A stretch of 42,534 nucleotides of DNA from GCA-003244245 sp050700355 (GTDB lineage: Bacteria; Actinomycetota; Actinomycetes; Mycobacteriales; Pseudonocardiaceae): positions 1 through 42,534 of the forward strand of contig JBOHHE010000459.1 of assembly GCA_050700355.1 (NCBI GenBank), read 5' to 3'. Both the position numbers and the translations under genes were made by a program. How positions within the stretch are numbered: position 1 is the stretch's first letter; each line of letters begins with the position of its first letter. This document shows, piece by piece, positions 33,001-40,855 of this stretch. Below the pieces are notes generated by a model. The model worked only from the letters and a program-made list of their open reading frames with translations, had not been told where the DNA came from and searched no databases.

Positions 33001-36000
33001 GCCGATCGACGACCTGTGCATCTCTCAGGCGTTGCTGTTGCGGGACGACCAGCTCACCGAGGTCCGGACCCGGCTGTGCCCGCACCCGGACGGCCACGCC
33101 ACCGTAACGATCGTCAGCCTGATACCCGGCCCGGACGGCCCGATCGAACGGTGCCACGCCACAGCGACGCTGGGGGCCCAGCCCCGGCCGGAACTGACCG
33201 ACCTGGCCGCGAGCCTGGGCACCCAGGCCGCCTCGGCCGAGCAGGCCGGTGAGCTCGGCGCCGAGCAGCTCTATGCCAGATTCGTCGACCTGGGGATGAC
33301 CTACGGCCCGGCCTTCCAGCTGGTGCGCCGGGTCACCACCTACGGCGCCGGATCCCTCGGTGGCGCCGGGTCCCTCAAGGAGCCCCTGGCCATCGGGGAG
33401 ATCAGCAGCGGACGCGGTGCCCCGGGTGAGCAGCTGCCGCCTCCCGTGCTGGACTGCGCGCTGCAGACCGTCGCGGCACTGGCCGATACCGACGAGGCGT
33501 ACCTGCCGGTGCGGTTCGGCAGCTGCCAGCTCTTCCGCAAGCCCCGGGGCGCGCAGCTGCGCTGCCTGGCGCGGCTGCGCGCGGTCGAACCCGACGAGTT
33601 CGCCGATGCCGACCACGCCGCCGACCTGGTGCTGCTCGACGGCGATGACCCGGTCTTCGTGCTGCGCGGACTGGGCTACAAGCGGGTGACCGATGCCGTC
33701 CGCGCTCGGCGGGTGCACGAACCGCGCTGGGTACAGCGCCCCGCCCGGCCCGCCGACCCCGGGCAGCGGCACGTGCTGCTGCTGGGCGCCGAGGAGTTCG
33801 GCCGGCCGACGATCGGTTCGGGCGAAGCCGGCTGCCGGCTGTCCTTCGCCACCGGCCCCGACGACGCGGCCCGGCTGCTGGCCGAACGTCCCACGGACGT
33901 GTGCTGGTTCTGGCGCACCGACACCACCGACACCGCCACCACCGACGTCACGGCCACCGGGCTACGGGCGGAATGCGAACGCAACTACCGGGACCTGCTG
34001 GAGCTGCTGCACCGGCTGGACCAGGCAGGTTTCGGCCGCACCCAGCGACTCTGGCTGGTCACCCGGGGCGCCCAGTGGATCGCCGGAGACGGCACCGCGG
34101 ATATCCGGCTGGCGGCGGCCACCCTGTGGGGATTCGGGCAGACGCTGCGCACCGAATACCCCGCTTATCAGATGCGCATGGTCGACCTGGATGCCTCGGC
34201 GACCGACTACCAGCCGCTGCTGGCCGAGTTGCCCGTCGCAGAGCCGGACGAGTCGCAGCTGGCCTACCGGCGCGGGCGGCGCTACGTCCGCAGGCTGTAC
34301 CCGAATCAGTTCCTGGAGGACAGCACCAGGCCGGTCGGCGACCAGATCCAGGTCCGGGTGCACGCGGTCGGCCTGAACTACAAGGACGCCATGACGTCGG
34401 TGGGCCTGATCGAGCGGGAGACCGACGGCGCGGGGCAGCCGGTCCCGGTCGGCTACGAATGCGCGGGCACGGTGCTCGCGGCCGGTCCGCACGCGCGGTA
34501 TCAGCCGGGCGAGGAGGTCGTCGTCAGTTCCCTGGGCTGCCTGCGGCCGACGTTGACCGTGCCCTCCTCGGTGGCGGCCCGCAAACCGGCCAACCTGGAC
34601 TTCGAAACGGCGGCCGGGCAGGCCACGGCTTATCTCAACGCCTACTACGCCCTGCACCGGCTGGCTCAGCTCAAGCCGGGCGACCGGGTGCTGATCCACG
34701 CCGCGGCCGGCGGGGTCGGCCAGGCCGCAGTCCGGTTGGCCCGGCTGGCGGGTGCGGAGGTGTACGCCACAGCCAGCCGGAGCAAGTGGCCGTTCGTCCG
34801 TGCGCTGGGGGTCACGGACGTGCTGGACTCGCGGACCCTCGATTTCGCCGAGCAGCTGCGAGCGGCCACCGGTGGCCGAGGCGTGGACGTGGTGTTCAAC
34901 GGCCTGAACGGGGAGTACATCCCAGCCGGGCTGCGGGCCCTGGCGACCGGTGGCCGGTTCGTGCAGCTCGGCAAGGCCGGGATCTGGTCGGCCGAGGAGA
35001 TGCGGGCAGCCCGGCCCGATGTGCGATACCACAGTTACTACCTCAGCGACCTGCCCGAGGAGGAGCTGCGTCCGCTGGTCGGGGAGATCCTGCCGACCGT
35101 GGTGGATCTGCTGGCTACCGGTCAGGTACCCCCGGTGCCGACCACCAGCTACCCCCCGGAGGAACTCGACGAGGCCCTCACGGTGCTGCGCCGGGGCGAG
35201 AACGTCGGCAAGCTGGTGATCAGCTTGGTCGGCGCGGACGCCCCGGTGGCCCGGCCGGTGCGGATCCGATCCGATCGGACCTACCTAATCACCGGGGGTC
35301 TCGGCGCGCTGGGTCTGGTCGCGGCGGACCATCTGGTCGCCCTCGGTGCCCGCCGGCTCGCCCTGGTCAGCAGGCGTTCATTCACCGAGGCGGAGCACGC
35401 TGAGCTGCAAGCCCGGTTCGGCCCGGAGGTGACGGTCACCGGATATGCCGGGGACATCGGGAACGCCACGGACGTGGACCGGATCACCGCCGCGCTGCGG
35501 GCGCGGCCGGAGCCGGTGGGCGGGATCATCCACGCCGCCGGGGTGCTCGCCGACGCCCCGGTCGCCACCCAGACCTGGGACCGCATCGACACGGTGTTCC
35601 AGGCCAAGGTGTACGGCAGCTGGCTGCTGCACCAGGCCGCCGCGGCAATGCCGGAACTGGAGTTCTTCGTCGGCTACTCCTCAATCGCCTCGGTGTTCGG
35701 CCCGCCCGCGCAGGCCAACTACGCCGCCGCCAACGCATTCCTCGACACCCTGATGCACTGGCGGGCCGCCCAGCGGCTGCCGGGCCTGTCGATCAACTGG
35801 GGGCCGTGGAGCGAGGCCGGGATGGTGGCCGGTCTGCGGGCCGACCTGATCAAGAACATCGAGAACCAGGGCATCCGGCTACTGAAGCCGGCCGACGGAA
35901 TGCGCGCCCTGACCAGGATGCTCGACCAGCCGGTGGCCCAGGCTCTGATCGGCGAGTTCGACTGGAACCGGCTGGTCGCCGGAATGCCGCTGGCCACCGC

Positions 36001-36349
36001 GCTGTACGCCGAGGTCACCGAGCCAGGGGGGCACCCAGCGCCGGAGGTGCCCCCCGCCCAGCAGGTCGATCTGGCTGCCTTGCGCACCCAGCCACCGGCC
36101 GAGCGGGTGGCCACCATCACCGCTGTGGTGCGCGCCACGATCGCCGACGCGCTGCACTTCGATCCCGACGACGTGGAGGTCGACGCTCAGTTCGTCGAGC
36201 TCGGCCTGGATTCGCTGGCCGCGATGGCCCTGAAGAACAGCCTGGAGGCCACCTTCGGGATCCCCCTGGCCGCGTCGATCACCTTCGACCATCCCTCCAT
36301 CCGGCTGCTGGCCAGGTACCTCGACCAGCAGCTGGCACCGGAGGCCTAG
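30098..36349 (+). CDS. Single-module fully reducing type I polyketide synthase KS-AT-DH-ER-KR-ACP
   Basis: 2083 aa. The ATG at 30098 has GAGG 10 bases upstream; a GTG at 30089 in frame overlaps the ACP stop. KS about 20-445: Cys192 in DTACSSS, EAHGTGTPLGDP and NLGHMEIAAG. AT about 540-830: Ser633 in GHSIGE and an AFHSP motif pointing to malonyl-CoA. DH about 905-1190: His938 in HVARGQLVVP and Asp1119 in LDCALQ. A structural KR half is followed by ER with HAAAGGVGQ (His1534), then KR with TGGLGALG (from 1732) and Tyr1875 in NYAAAN. ACP: Ser2039 in LGLDSLAAM. All domains look active and there is no loading module or thioesterase. One module with complete reduction suggests iterative use to make a saturated chain. 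Confidence 0.95.
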   Translation: MADRTPQQELLQQLLLEKYEPIAIVGMGLRFPGDNDTPSAFEEFLRAGRSGIVPTPEDRWDSSTFWSDTGDAPGKVRTVGGGFLSDIDQFDPKFFNISPKEADYIDPQQRLVLETAWTALEDADIDPTGLRGGNGAVYLGIGSMDYLLELDALEPEELDSHLGTGTAHSAVSGRLSYFLGWRGPCISVDTACSSSLVAVHLAVDGLRRRECDIALTGGVNAIHHPTASIVFSAAEMLAPDGQCKTFDDAADGYTRSEGCGILVLKRLSDAKRDGDTVLALVRGSAVRQDGESAGLTVPNGTAQEAVMRAALERAMLAPADIQYVEAHGTGTPLGDPIEMGSINDVFAGSHSSANPILVGSVKTNLGHMEIAAGVGGIIKTVLQLRAGTIYPHRNLHTPSSRIPWDSYPVSVPTECLPWPGGPRRALVNSFGFTGTIATAVLEQAPPGFDAAPDGDPLPAGGVFTLSAKSTRSLRRQIARYQQFLAEHPEQSIADLCYTSNVGRAHLPLRIAGAVRDRADLTALLETAQPEHGTAGEIRKVAFLFTGQGAQYPGMATALYRRYPVFRQHFDECDQLFKLRLGRSITPIVFGQTEDPGEIHQTRFTQPSLFAVEYATARLWLSWGVRPSALIGHSIGEIVAATVAGLFSLEDAITLVAARAQLMHSVSTPGRMVAVRATPQQVAPLLAGYPDLSVAAVNAPQQCVLSGGRQALTDVVAALSARNIRSTPLAVSQAFHSPLMAQVREPFREAIADIRYREPELTLISTLTGKVARFAELADPDYWVRQICAPVDFAAGMRTLEQRGQHACIELGPGAELTALGKRCVRAADHLWLPSTSRSDTDGATIRRALAQLYTAGLPVSWPGYHQGSTGRKIALPTYAFDRKRYWLPTSGSGHRRGAASLPERLHHPLLGSEIPAGDGVREFVAQFGPDQPGYLRDHVARGQLVVPGSAYLEILLALQDEVYGQTGRPIDDLCISQALLLRDDQLTEVRTRLCPHPDGHATVTIVSLIPGPDGPIERCHATATLGAQPRPELTDLAASLGTQAASAEQAGELGAEQLYARFVDLGMTYGPAFQLVRRVTTYGAGSLGGAGSLKEPLAIGEISSGRGAPGEQLPPPVLDCALQTVAALADTDEAYLPVRFGSCQLFRKPRGAQLRCLARLRAVEPDEFADADHAADLVLLDGDDPVFVLRGLGYKRVTDAVRARRVHEPRWVQRPARPADPGQRHVLLLGAEEFGRPTIGSGEAGCRLSFATGPDDAARLLAERPTDVCWFWRTDTTDTATTDVTATGLRAECERNYRDLLELLHRLDQAGFGRTQRLWLVTRGAQWIAGDGTADIRLAAATLWGFGQTLRTEYPAYQMRMVDLDASATDYQPLLAELPVAEPDESQLAYRRGRRYVRRLYPNQFLEDSTRPVGDQIQVRVHAVGLNYKDAMTSVGLIERETDGAGQPVPVGYECAGTVLAAGPHARYQPGEEVVVSSLGCLRPTLTVPSSVAARKPANLDFETAAGQATAYLNAYYALHRLAQLKPGDRVLIHAAAGGVGQAAVRLARLAGAEVYATASRSKWPFVRALGVTDVLDSRTLDFAEQLRAATGGRGVDVVFNGLNGEYIPAGLRALATGGRFVQLGKAGIWSAEEMRAARPDVRYHSYYLSDLPEEELRPLVGEILPTVVDLLATGQVPPVPTTSYPPEELDEALTVLRRGENVGKLVISLVGADAPVARPVRIRSDRTYLITGGLGALGLVAADHLVALGARRLALVSRRSFTEAEHAELQARFGPEVTVTGYAGDIGNATDVDRITAALRARPEPVGGIIHAAGVLADAPVATQTWDRIDTVFQAKVYGSWLLHQAAAAMPELEFFVGYSSIASVFGPPAQANYAAANAFLDTLMHWRAAQRLPGLSINWGPWSEAGMVAGLRADLIKNIENQGIRLLKPADGMRALTRMLDQPVAQALIGEFDWNRLVAGMPLATALYAEVTEPGGHPAPEVPPAQQVDLAALRTQPPAERVATITAVVRATIADALHFDPDDVEVDAQFVELGLDSLAAMALKNSLEATFGIPLAASITFDHPSIRLLARYLDQQLAPEA

Positions 36350-36354
36350 TCCGG

Positions 36355-37959
36355 ATGCGGGAGATCATGAAACAGACCGGCAACGACAACCCCTGGCGCG
36401 CGCCGCACACCCTCGCCGCGAGTATCGCCAGGCAGGCCGAACAGCGGCCGGATTCCGTGGCCCTGCACTGCGAGGGGCGCGAGGTGAGCTACCAGCAGCT
36501 GCACCGGGAGAGCAACCGGACCGCGCACGCGCTGCACGCAGCCGGTCTCACCCCGGGCGACCGGGTCGCCTACCTGGGCAAGGAGTCCGAGCACTACTAC
36601 GAGATCGTGCTCGGCTGCGCCAAGAGCGGCGCCGTGCTGGTCCCCATCAACTGGCGACTGACCCCGGGCGAGGTCGACCACATCCTGCGCGACTCCGATA
36701 CCCGGTTGCTGTTCGTCGAGCGCGAGTTCACCGGTATCGCGCAGCGGATCAGACCGTCGTTGCCCACCTTGGGAACCATCGTCGCGCTCGACTCGGCGCA
36801 GGCCCGCGCCACCGGCTTCCTGGGGTGGAAGGCCGATCAACCGGATACCGACCTGGACCGGATCGCCGAGCCCGCCGACCCGGTCGTGCAGATCTACACC
36901 AGCGGTACCACCGGACTGCCCAAGGGAGTGGTGCTGCCCAACCACTGCTTCTTCACCTTCGGCGCGGCCATGGTCGAACACGGCCTGCACTGGATGGACT
37001 GGCGAGCAGAGGACATCAGCCTGATCTCGCTGCCGGGGTTCCAGATCGCCGGTCTTTCCTGGGCCATGCAGGGCCTCACGGCCGGGATGACGAACGTCAT
37101 CATGCGGATGTTCGTCAGTCAGGAGGCGCTGGAGCTGATCGACCGGCTCGGGATCACCACCACCTTCGTGGCACCGGCCATGCTGCAGATGTTGCTCGCC
37201 GAGCCGTCCGCGGGCCCGGACAGTTTCCGATCGCTGCGCAAGGTGGTCTACGGCGGCTCGCCGATCTCCCAGACCCTGCTGCGGCAGTGCCTGGAGGTGA
37301 TCGGCTGTGAGTTCCTGCAGATCTACGCCAGCACCGAGACCGGCAACGTGGCGGTCTGTCTGCCTCCCACCGACCATTACCCGGGCAGTCCGCTGCTCGG
37401 TGCGGCGGGCAAGGCCTACCCGGGCGTCCAGGTGAAGATCATCGATGGTGCCGGGCGGATGCTGCCCCCCGGTGAGTCCGGGGAAATCTGCGTCCGGACA
37501 CCGGCGCACATGCTGGAGTACTGGCGGCTGCCGGAATCGACTGCACAGACGCTCGTGGACGGCTGGATCCACACCGGCGACGCCGGCCACCTCAACACCG
37601 ACGGATATCTGTTCGTCGGCGACCGGATCAAAGACATGATCATCGTGGCCGGTCAGAACGTCTATCCCGCCGAGGTGGAGGACGCGCTCAGCAGGCACCC
37701 GGCGGTGGCGGACGTGGCAGTCATCGGCATTCCGGACGAACGCTGGGGGGAGGCCATCCACGCCTGCGTGGTGCTGCGGCCGGGACAGCGGGCCACCGGG
37801 CGCGAACTCATGGTGTCCCTCAATGGACGGCTGGCCGGTTACAAGGTTCCCACCAGTTACGACTTCGTCGAGGGCCTGCCGCGCAATCCGGCCGGGAAGG
37901 TCCTGCGCCGCACCCTGCGTGACCCCTTCTGGCGTCATCTGGATCGCCAGGTCAACTAG
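36355..37959 (+). CDS. AMP-dependent acyl ligase (acyl-CoA/acyl-ACP synthetase)
   Basis: 534 aa, ANL superfamily. GGAGG lies 10 bases before the ATG, 6 bases after the PKS stop. Motifs are complete: IYTSGTTGLPKG (P-loop), YASTETGN, GWIHTGDAGHLNTDGYLFVG, DRIKDMIIVAGQNVYPAEVE (hinge) and the C-terminal lysine in RNPAGKVLRR. Medium-size ligases of this type activate free fatty or aromatic acids as adenylates and transfer them to CoA or a carrier protein. I infer that it loads an acyl starter or a recaptured chain onto the ACP at 29664. It lacks the insertion I would expect of FAAL enzymes, although that cannot be judged by eye. Confidence 0.9.
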   Translation: MREIMKQTGNDNPWRAPHTLAASIARQAEQRPDSVALHCEGREVSYQQLHRESNRTAHALHAAGLTPGDRVAYLGKESEHYYEIVLGCAKSGAVLVPINWRLTPGEVDHILRDSDTRLLFVEREFTGIAQRIRPSLPTLGTIVALDSAQARATGFLGWKADQPDTDLDRIAEPADPVVQIYTSGTTGLPKGVVLPNHCFFTFGAAMVEHGLHWMDWRAEDISLISLPGFQIAGLSWAMQGLTAGMTNVIMRMFVSQEALELIDRLGITTTFVAPAMLQMLLAEPSAGPDSFRSLRKVVYGGSPISQTLLRQCLEVIGCEFLQIYASTETGNVAVCLPPTDHYPGSPLLGAAGKAYPGVQVKIIDGAGRMLPPGESGEICVRTPAHMLEYWRLPESTAQTLVDGWIHTGDAGHLNTDGYLFVGDRIKDMIIVAGQNVYPAEVEDALSRHPAVADVAVIGIPDERWGEAIHACVVLRPGQRATGRELMVSLNGRLAGYKVPTSYDFVEGLPRNPAGKVLRRTLRDPFWRHLDRQVN

Positions 37960-37962
37960 TAG

Positions 37963-38991
37963 ATGAGCGAGGTCGACCAGATGAGCAGTTCCACTGACCT
38001 TGATATCCCGCACTCCGTTCCACTGGACACCGTGCGGCAGGCGCTGGAGAAGTACTCGGACAATCCGAGCGCGTTCCTGGCGCTCAACAGTGGAAACAGC
38101 TATTTCACGGTGCCGGGGCACAACGGTGTGATCGCTTATCGCCGATGTGGGCGGTATCTCGTTCAGTTCGGCGGAGCATTTGCTCCACCGGCCGACTACG
38201 GGCAGCTGCTGGGCCGGTTCTATGAGCACGCCCGGGCCCGGCGCCGCAAGGTGGTCGCCGTTCAGCTGCAACCCCATGATCTTGAGTACTACGCGGAGCT
38301 GGGATTCACGATCAACCAGGTCGGTGCCTCCTATGCGGTCGATCTGGCCACCTGCACGCTACGCGGATCCAGATTCATGCAGCTGCGCAACAAGATCTCC
38401 CGGGCCGGGCGAGCCGGGCTGGTCGTGCGGGAGGTCGACCAGGCCGAGTGGGCCGACCGGATGGCCGCCCTGGACACCCGATGGTTGCGCAGCAAGGGTA
38501 AGCACGCCAAGCCGTTGGAGTTCCTGGTCGGTGAATACGGTGGCCCGGTTCAGCCGCACCGCCGGCTGTTCGTCGGGACGCTGGGCAAGGAATTGGCCGG
38601 TTATATCTCGTATTCACCGGTGTACGGCAGCCAGCCCGGCTGGCTGCATGATCTGAGCCGTCGGCTGCCGGACGGACCGCCCGGAGTGATGGAGGCGATC
38701 AACAAGGCCGCTATCGACACGTTCCAGGCCGAACAGGTCAGTTGGCTGCACTTCGGCTTCACCCCCTTCACCGGGCTCGATTCCGCACTGGAGAACAGCT
38801 CGCACAGCCGCTGGTTCCGCTGGCTGGTGCATCAGCTCGGTGTTCGGGGCGAGTCCGTCTATCCGGCCAAGACCCAGCTCGCCTACAAGGAGAAGTGGAA
38901 CCCGGTGGTGCTGCCCGAGTACATCGCTTTCTCCCGCCGTGCCAGCGTCCGTGGCTTCCTCCAGGTCTTCCGCGTGTCGAACGCCCTGTGA
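37963..38991 (+). CDS. DUF2156/LPG-synthase-C-type aminoacyl-tRNA-dependent transferase (VlmA type)
   Basis: 342 aa. An ATG at 37981 with GAGG before it is an alternative start. The sequence has the MprF C-terminal (DUF2156) GNAT-like pattern: NSGNSYFTVPGHNGVIAYR, ARRRKVVAVQLQPHDLEYYA-type strand-helix, SRFMQLRNKISRAGRAGLVV, ALDTRWLRSKGKHAKPLEFL, then LPDGPPGVMEAINKAAIDTF and WLHFGFTPFTGLD. VlmA, which transfers serine from seryl-tRNA to the hydroxylamine oxygen in valanimycin biosynthesis, belongs to this family. Its presence as the last gene after the tRNA-Ser-like RNA, ACP, PKS and ligase links it to the N-N chemistry. It is the strongest marker that the product is an azoxy or related N-N compound. 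Confidence 0.85.
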   Translation: MSEVDQMSSSTDLDIPHSVPLDTVRQALEKYSDNPSAFLALNSGNSYFTVPGHNGVIAYRRCGRYLVQFGGAFAPPADYGQLLGRFYEHARARRRKVVAVQLQPHDLEYYAELGFTINQVGASYAVDLATCTLRGSRFMQLRNKISRAGRAGLVVREVDQAEWADRMAALDTRWLRSKGKHAKPLEFLVGEYGGPVQPHRRLFVGTLGKELAGYISYSPVYGSQPGWLHDLSRRLPDGPPGVMEAINKAAIDTFQAEQVSWLHFGFTPFTGLDSALENSSHSRWFRWLVHQLGVRGESVYPAKTQLAYKEKWNPVVLPEYIAFSRRASVRGFLQVFRVSNAL

Positions 38992-39022
38992 CAGGTACTC
39001 CCCCGTTACTCCCCTATGGCGA

Positions 39023-39058
39023 AGGATGACCGCACGCGGTACCACGTGCGGTCATCCT
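39023..39058 (+). terminator. 14-bp stem hairpin between converging genes
   Basis: Bases 39023-39036 and 39045-39058 form a perfect inverted repeat (arm AGGATGACCGCACG) with an 8-base loop. It lies 31 bases after the transferase stop and 28 before the stop of the opposing gene. No T run follows, as is usual in actinomycetes. It probably terminates both transcripts and marks the right border of the cluster. Confidence 0.8.
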
Positions 39059-39085
39059 CCTGTCAGCGTTCCATGGGAACGGTAT

Positions 39086-40771
39086 TCAGCGACTCAACCG
39101 ATTGACGAAGTCACGCGATTGTTCGGCGCTGTTTCGTACATGTTCGGCCACCAACTCGACGCTTCGGGTGAGATGCCGGTCCACAACATCCGGCAGCTGC
39201 ATCTCCGCTGCCTTGTCGCGAGCATCGCCCTCGGGCCGAGGGAACATTCCGGCAATTCCGTAGAGAAGTCCACCGAGCACCGAATCGAGCAGTGTTTCCG
39301 CGTGCATGGGTACGGTCACGTCCGGCATCGATACTGCCCCCGGCTGCTCTTCCCGCCTCTGCTGCACCGGCGACCACGGGTCGAGCAACTGCTCCAGCTG
39401 CTCCCAGATGTCCGGGCGCAGCGGACGGATGATTTCCCACCCAATCCATCGCACGACATTGCACTGCCCAGCGACGCGCCCGAGCACATCACGCGCGATG
39501 GATCCGATGCGCACCAGTTCGCCCAGCTCCAGAGCATCCACACGCTCGAAGAATTGCGGGCGAAGGTCCATCGCGACAATGTGGTGCCAGCGGGTCCACC
39601 ACAGCGCCCGCCACGCCATGCAGGCTTGGCTCGATGGCCGGGCCAGCCAGACCGCGATGTTACGGAAATATGCCTTGATGTCCTCGAACACCGCCTGCCC
39701 CGCCGGAGTAGCCAGGAAGCCGAGGTCCTTGATCGGCCCCGGATTAAAGGACTCTCCGGTGAGGTTGATATTGAAGAAGTGATGCCAGGTGGCGTCCACC
39801 ACGACGCGCCCGACCTCCGCCCGGTGGCCGTCGTAAGCACCGACCGCTCCGAATGTCCGGGGGTTGAGCGGACCCTTGTTGTCATCGACAGCGCGGCCGA
39901 CGATGGTGGAGTGCGCGACGACTTCCGGGGCGATGCCGCCCGGGTACTCCGTCACGTTGTAGCCGTCGAAAGTGAAGTTCGCCGTGAGGTCCGAGGGTTC
40001 GTAACATTCTCCCTCGTGGGGATGGTCGGGAAGAACTCGGATCACTCCGCGCGGCCCGCACAGCAGCGGATGTGGATGAGCGATGAAGAAGAACTTGTTC
40101 CACGGCCACCTCGAGTACAGCCGAGGCTTGATTCGCTGCGGAATATCGTCGGACTGGTCGTTGAACTGGATCCCCGGATCGTTGCCTTCACTCAGCGTGT
40201 CAAAGCGGTCCGGACCACCGGCCGACGGTGCGACAGGCTCTCCGTTCGGGCCAGGGTCGGGCCAGTGCCACTTGCGCATCGAGCGCACGCGCGGAATGGC
40301 ACCACACATGGCCACGCCGAGATCCTCGTGGTCACCGGTGGCGAAGACGCCACCGCCGCCGTCCATGAATTGCGAGATGGCCCGCAGTTCTGGTGCGTCG
40401 AGCGCGGGGCCGAAACTCCCATCGACCGCGAACAGCCACATCTGGTCATATTGCGTCAGATCGTGGGTGTCGAAGCGGAAATCTGTGATGTCGGCGTCTG
40501 GATCGCCATTGCGATGGGCCTTCGTCACCTCGAAGCTCACCCACGGTCCGGGCGGCACCGCGAGGATACCAAGCAGGTCCTCCAGACCAAAATCGTCTCC
40601 TCCGAAGCTGCCAAAACTATCGGTAACCATGAGTATACGTAGGGTGCACGGAGGCAAGAGGATCGGACGAAATCTCCCAGGATTCTGAGCATGGAGTCGT
40701 CGGCGATCAAGCACTGCGCGAATATCATCATTGAGGTCGGCGCGCAGAGCTGGCAAGTCGGTATTGGGCAC
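39086..40771 (-). CDS. Hypothetical protein with ThuA/glutamine-amidotransferase-like N-terminal region
   Basis: 561 aa from the GTG at 40771, which has GAGAGG 7-8 bases upstream. The N-terminal half contains RILMVTDSFGSFGGDDFGLE, LTQYDQMWLFAVDG and LRAISQFMDGGGGVFATGDH, a strand-loop pattern like class I amidotransferase-type flavodoxin folds (for example ThuA). No Cys nucleophile is obvious. His-rich stretches such as FFIAHPHPLLCGPRG and VDATWHHFFNIN follow, then a helical C-terminal part. I do not recognise a characterised family. It is the second gene of a two-gene minus-strand unit with the methyltransferase. Confidence 0.65.
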   Translation of the reverse strand: MPNTDLPALRADLNDDIRAVLDRRRLHAQNPGRFRPILLPPCTLRILMVTDSFGSFGGDDFGLEDLLGILAVPPGPWVSFEVTKAHRNGDPDADITDFRFDTHDLTQYDQMWLFAVDGSFGPALDAPELRAISQFMDGGGGVFATGDHEDLGVAMCGAIPRVRSMRKWHWPDPGPNGEPVAPSAGGPDRFDTLSEGNDPGIQFNDQSDDIPQRIKPRLYSRWPWNKFFFIAHPHPLLCGPRGVIRVLPDHPHEGECYEPSDLTANFTFDGYNVTEYPGGIAPEVVAHSTIVGRAVDDNKGPLNPRTFGAVGAYDGHRAEVGRVVVDATWHHFFNINLTGESFNPGPIKDLGFLATPAGQAVFEDIKAYFRNIAVWLARPSSQACMAWRALWWTRWHHIVAMDLRPQFFERVDALELGELVRIGSIARDVLGRVAGQCNVVRWIGWEIIRPLRPDIWEQLEQLLDPWSPVQQRREEQPGAVSMPDVTVPMHAETLLDSVLGGLLYGIAGMFPRPEGDARDKAAEMQLPDVVDRHLTRSVELVAEHVRNSAEQSRDFVNRLSR

Positions 40772-40855
40772 GGTGGTTCCTCTCTTCGGGCGCCGCCAAT
40801 GGCGCCACATCAACCAGAGGCACTACCACTTCGGCAGATACGTCAGGTTCGTCGA

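Noticed and set aside
32303..33772. Long minus-strand open frame opposite the PKS (also 30713-32302 and 33962-35032)
   Set aside because: Antisense shadow of a high-GC gene. The plus strand carries clear PKS domains with catalytic motifs, while these frames are low-complexity and match no family.
36346..38277. 643-codon minus-strand frame opposite the ligase and transferase
   Set aside because: Composition is typical of a mirror frame (rich in G, H, Q, R, P repeats) and the plus strand encodes two recognisable enzymes.
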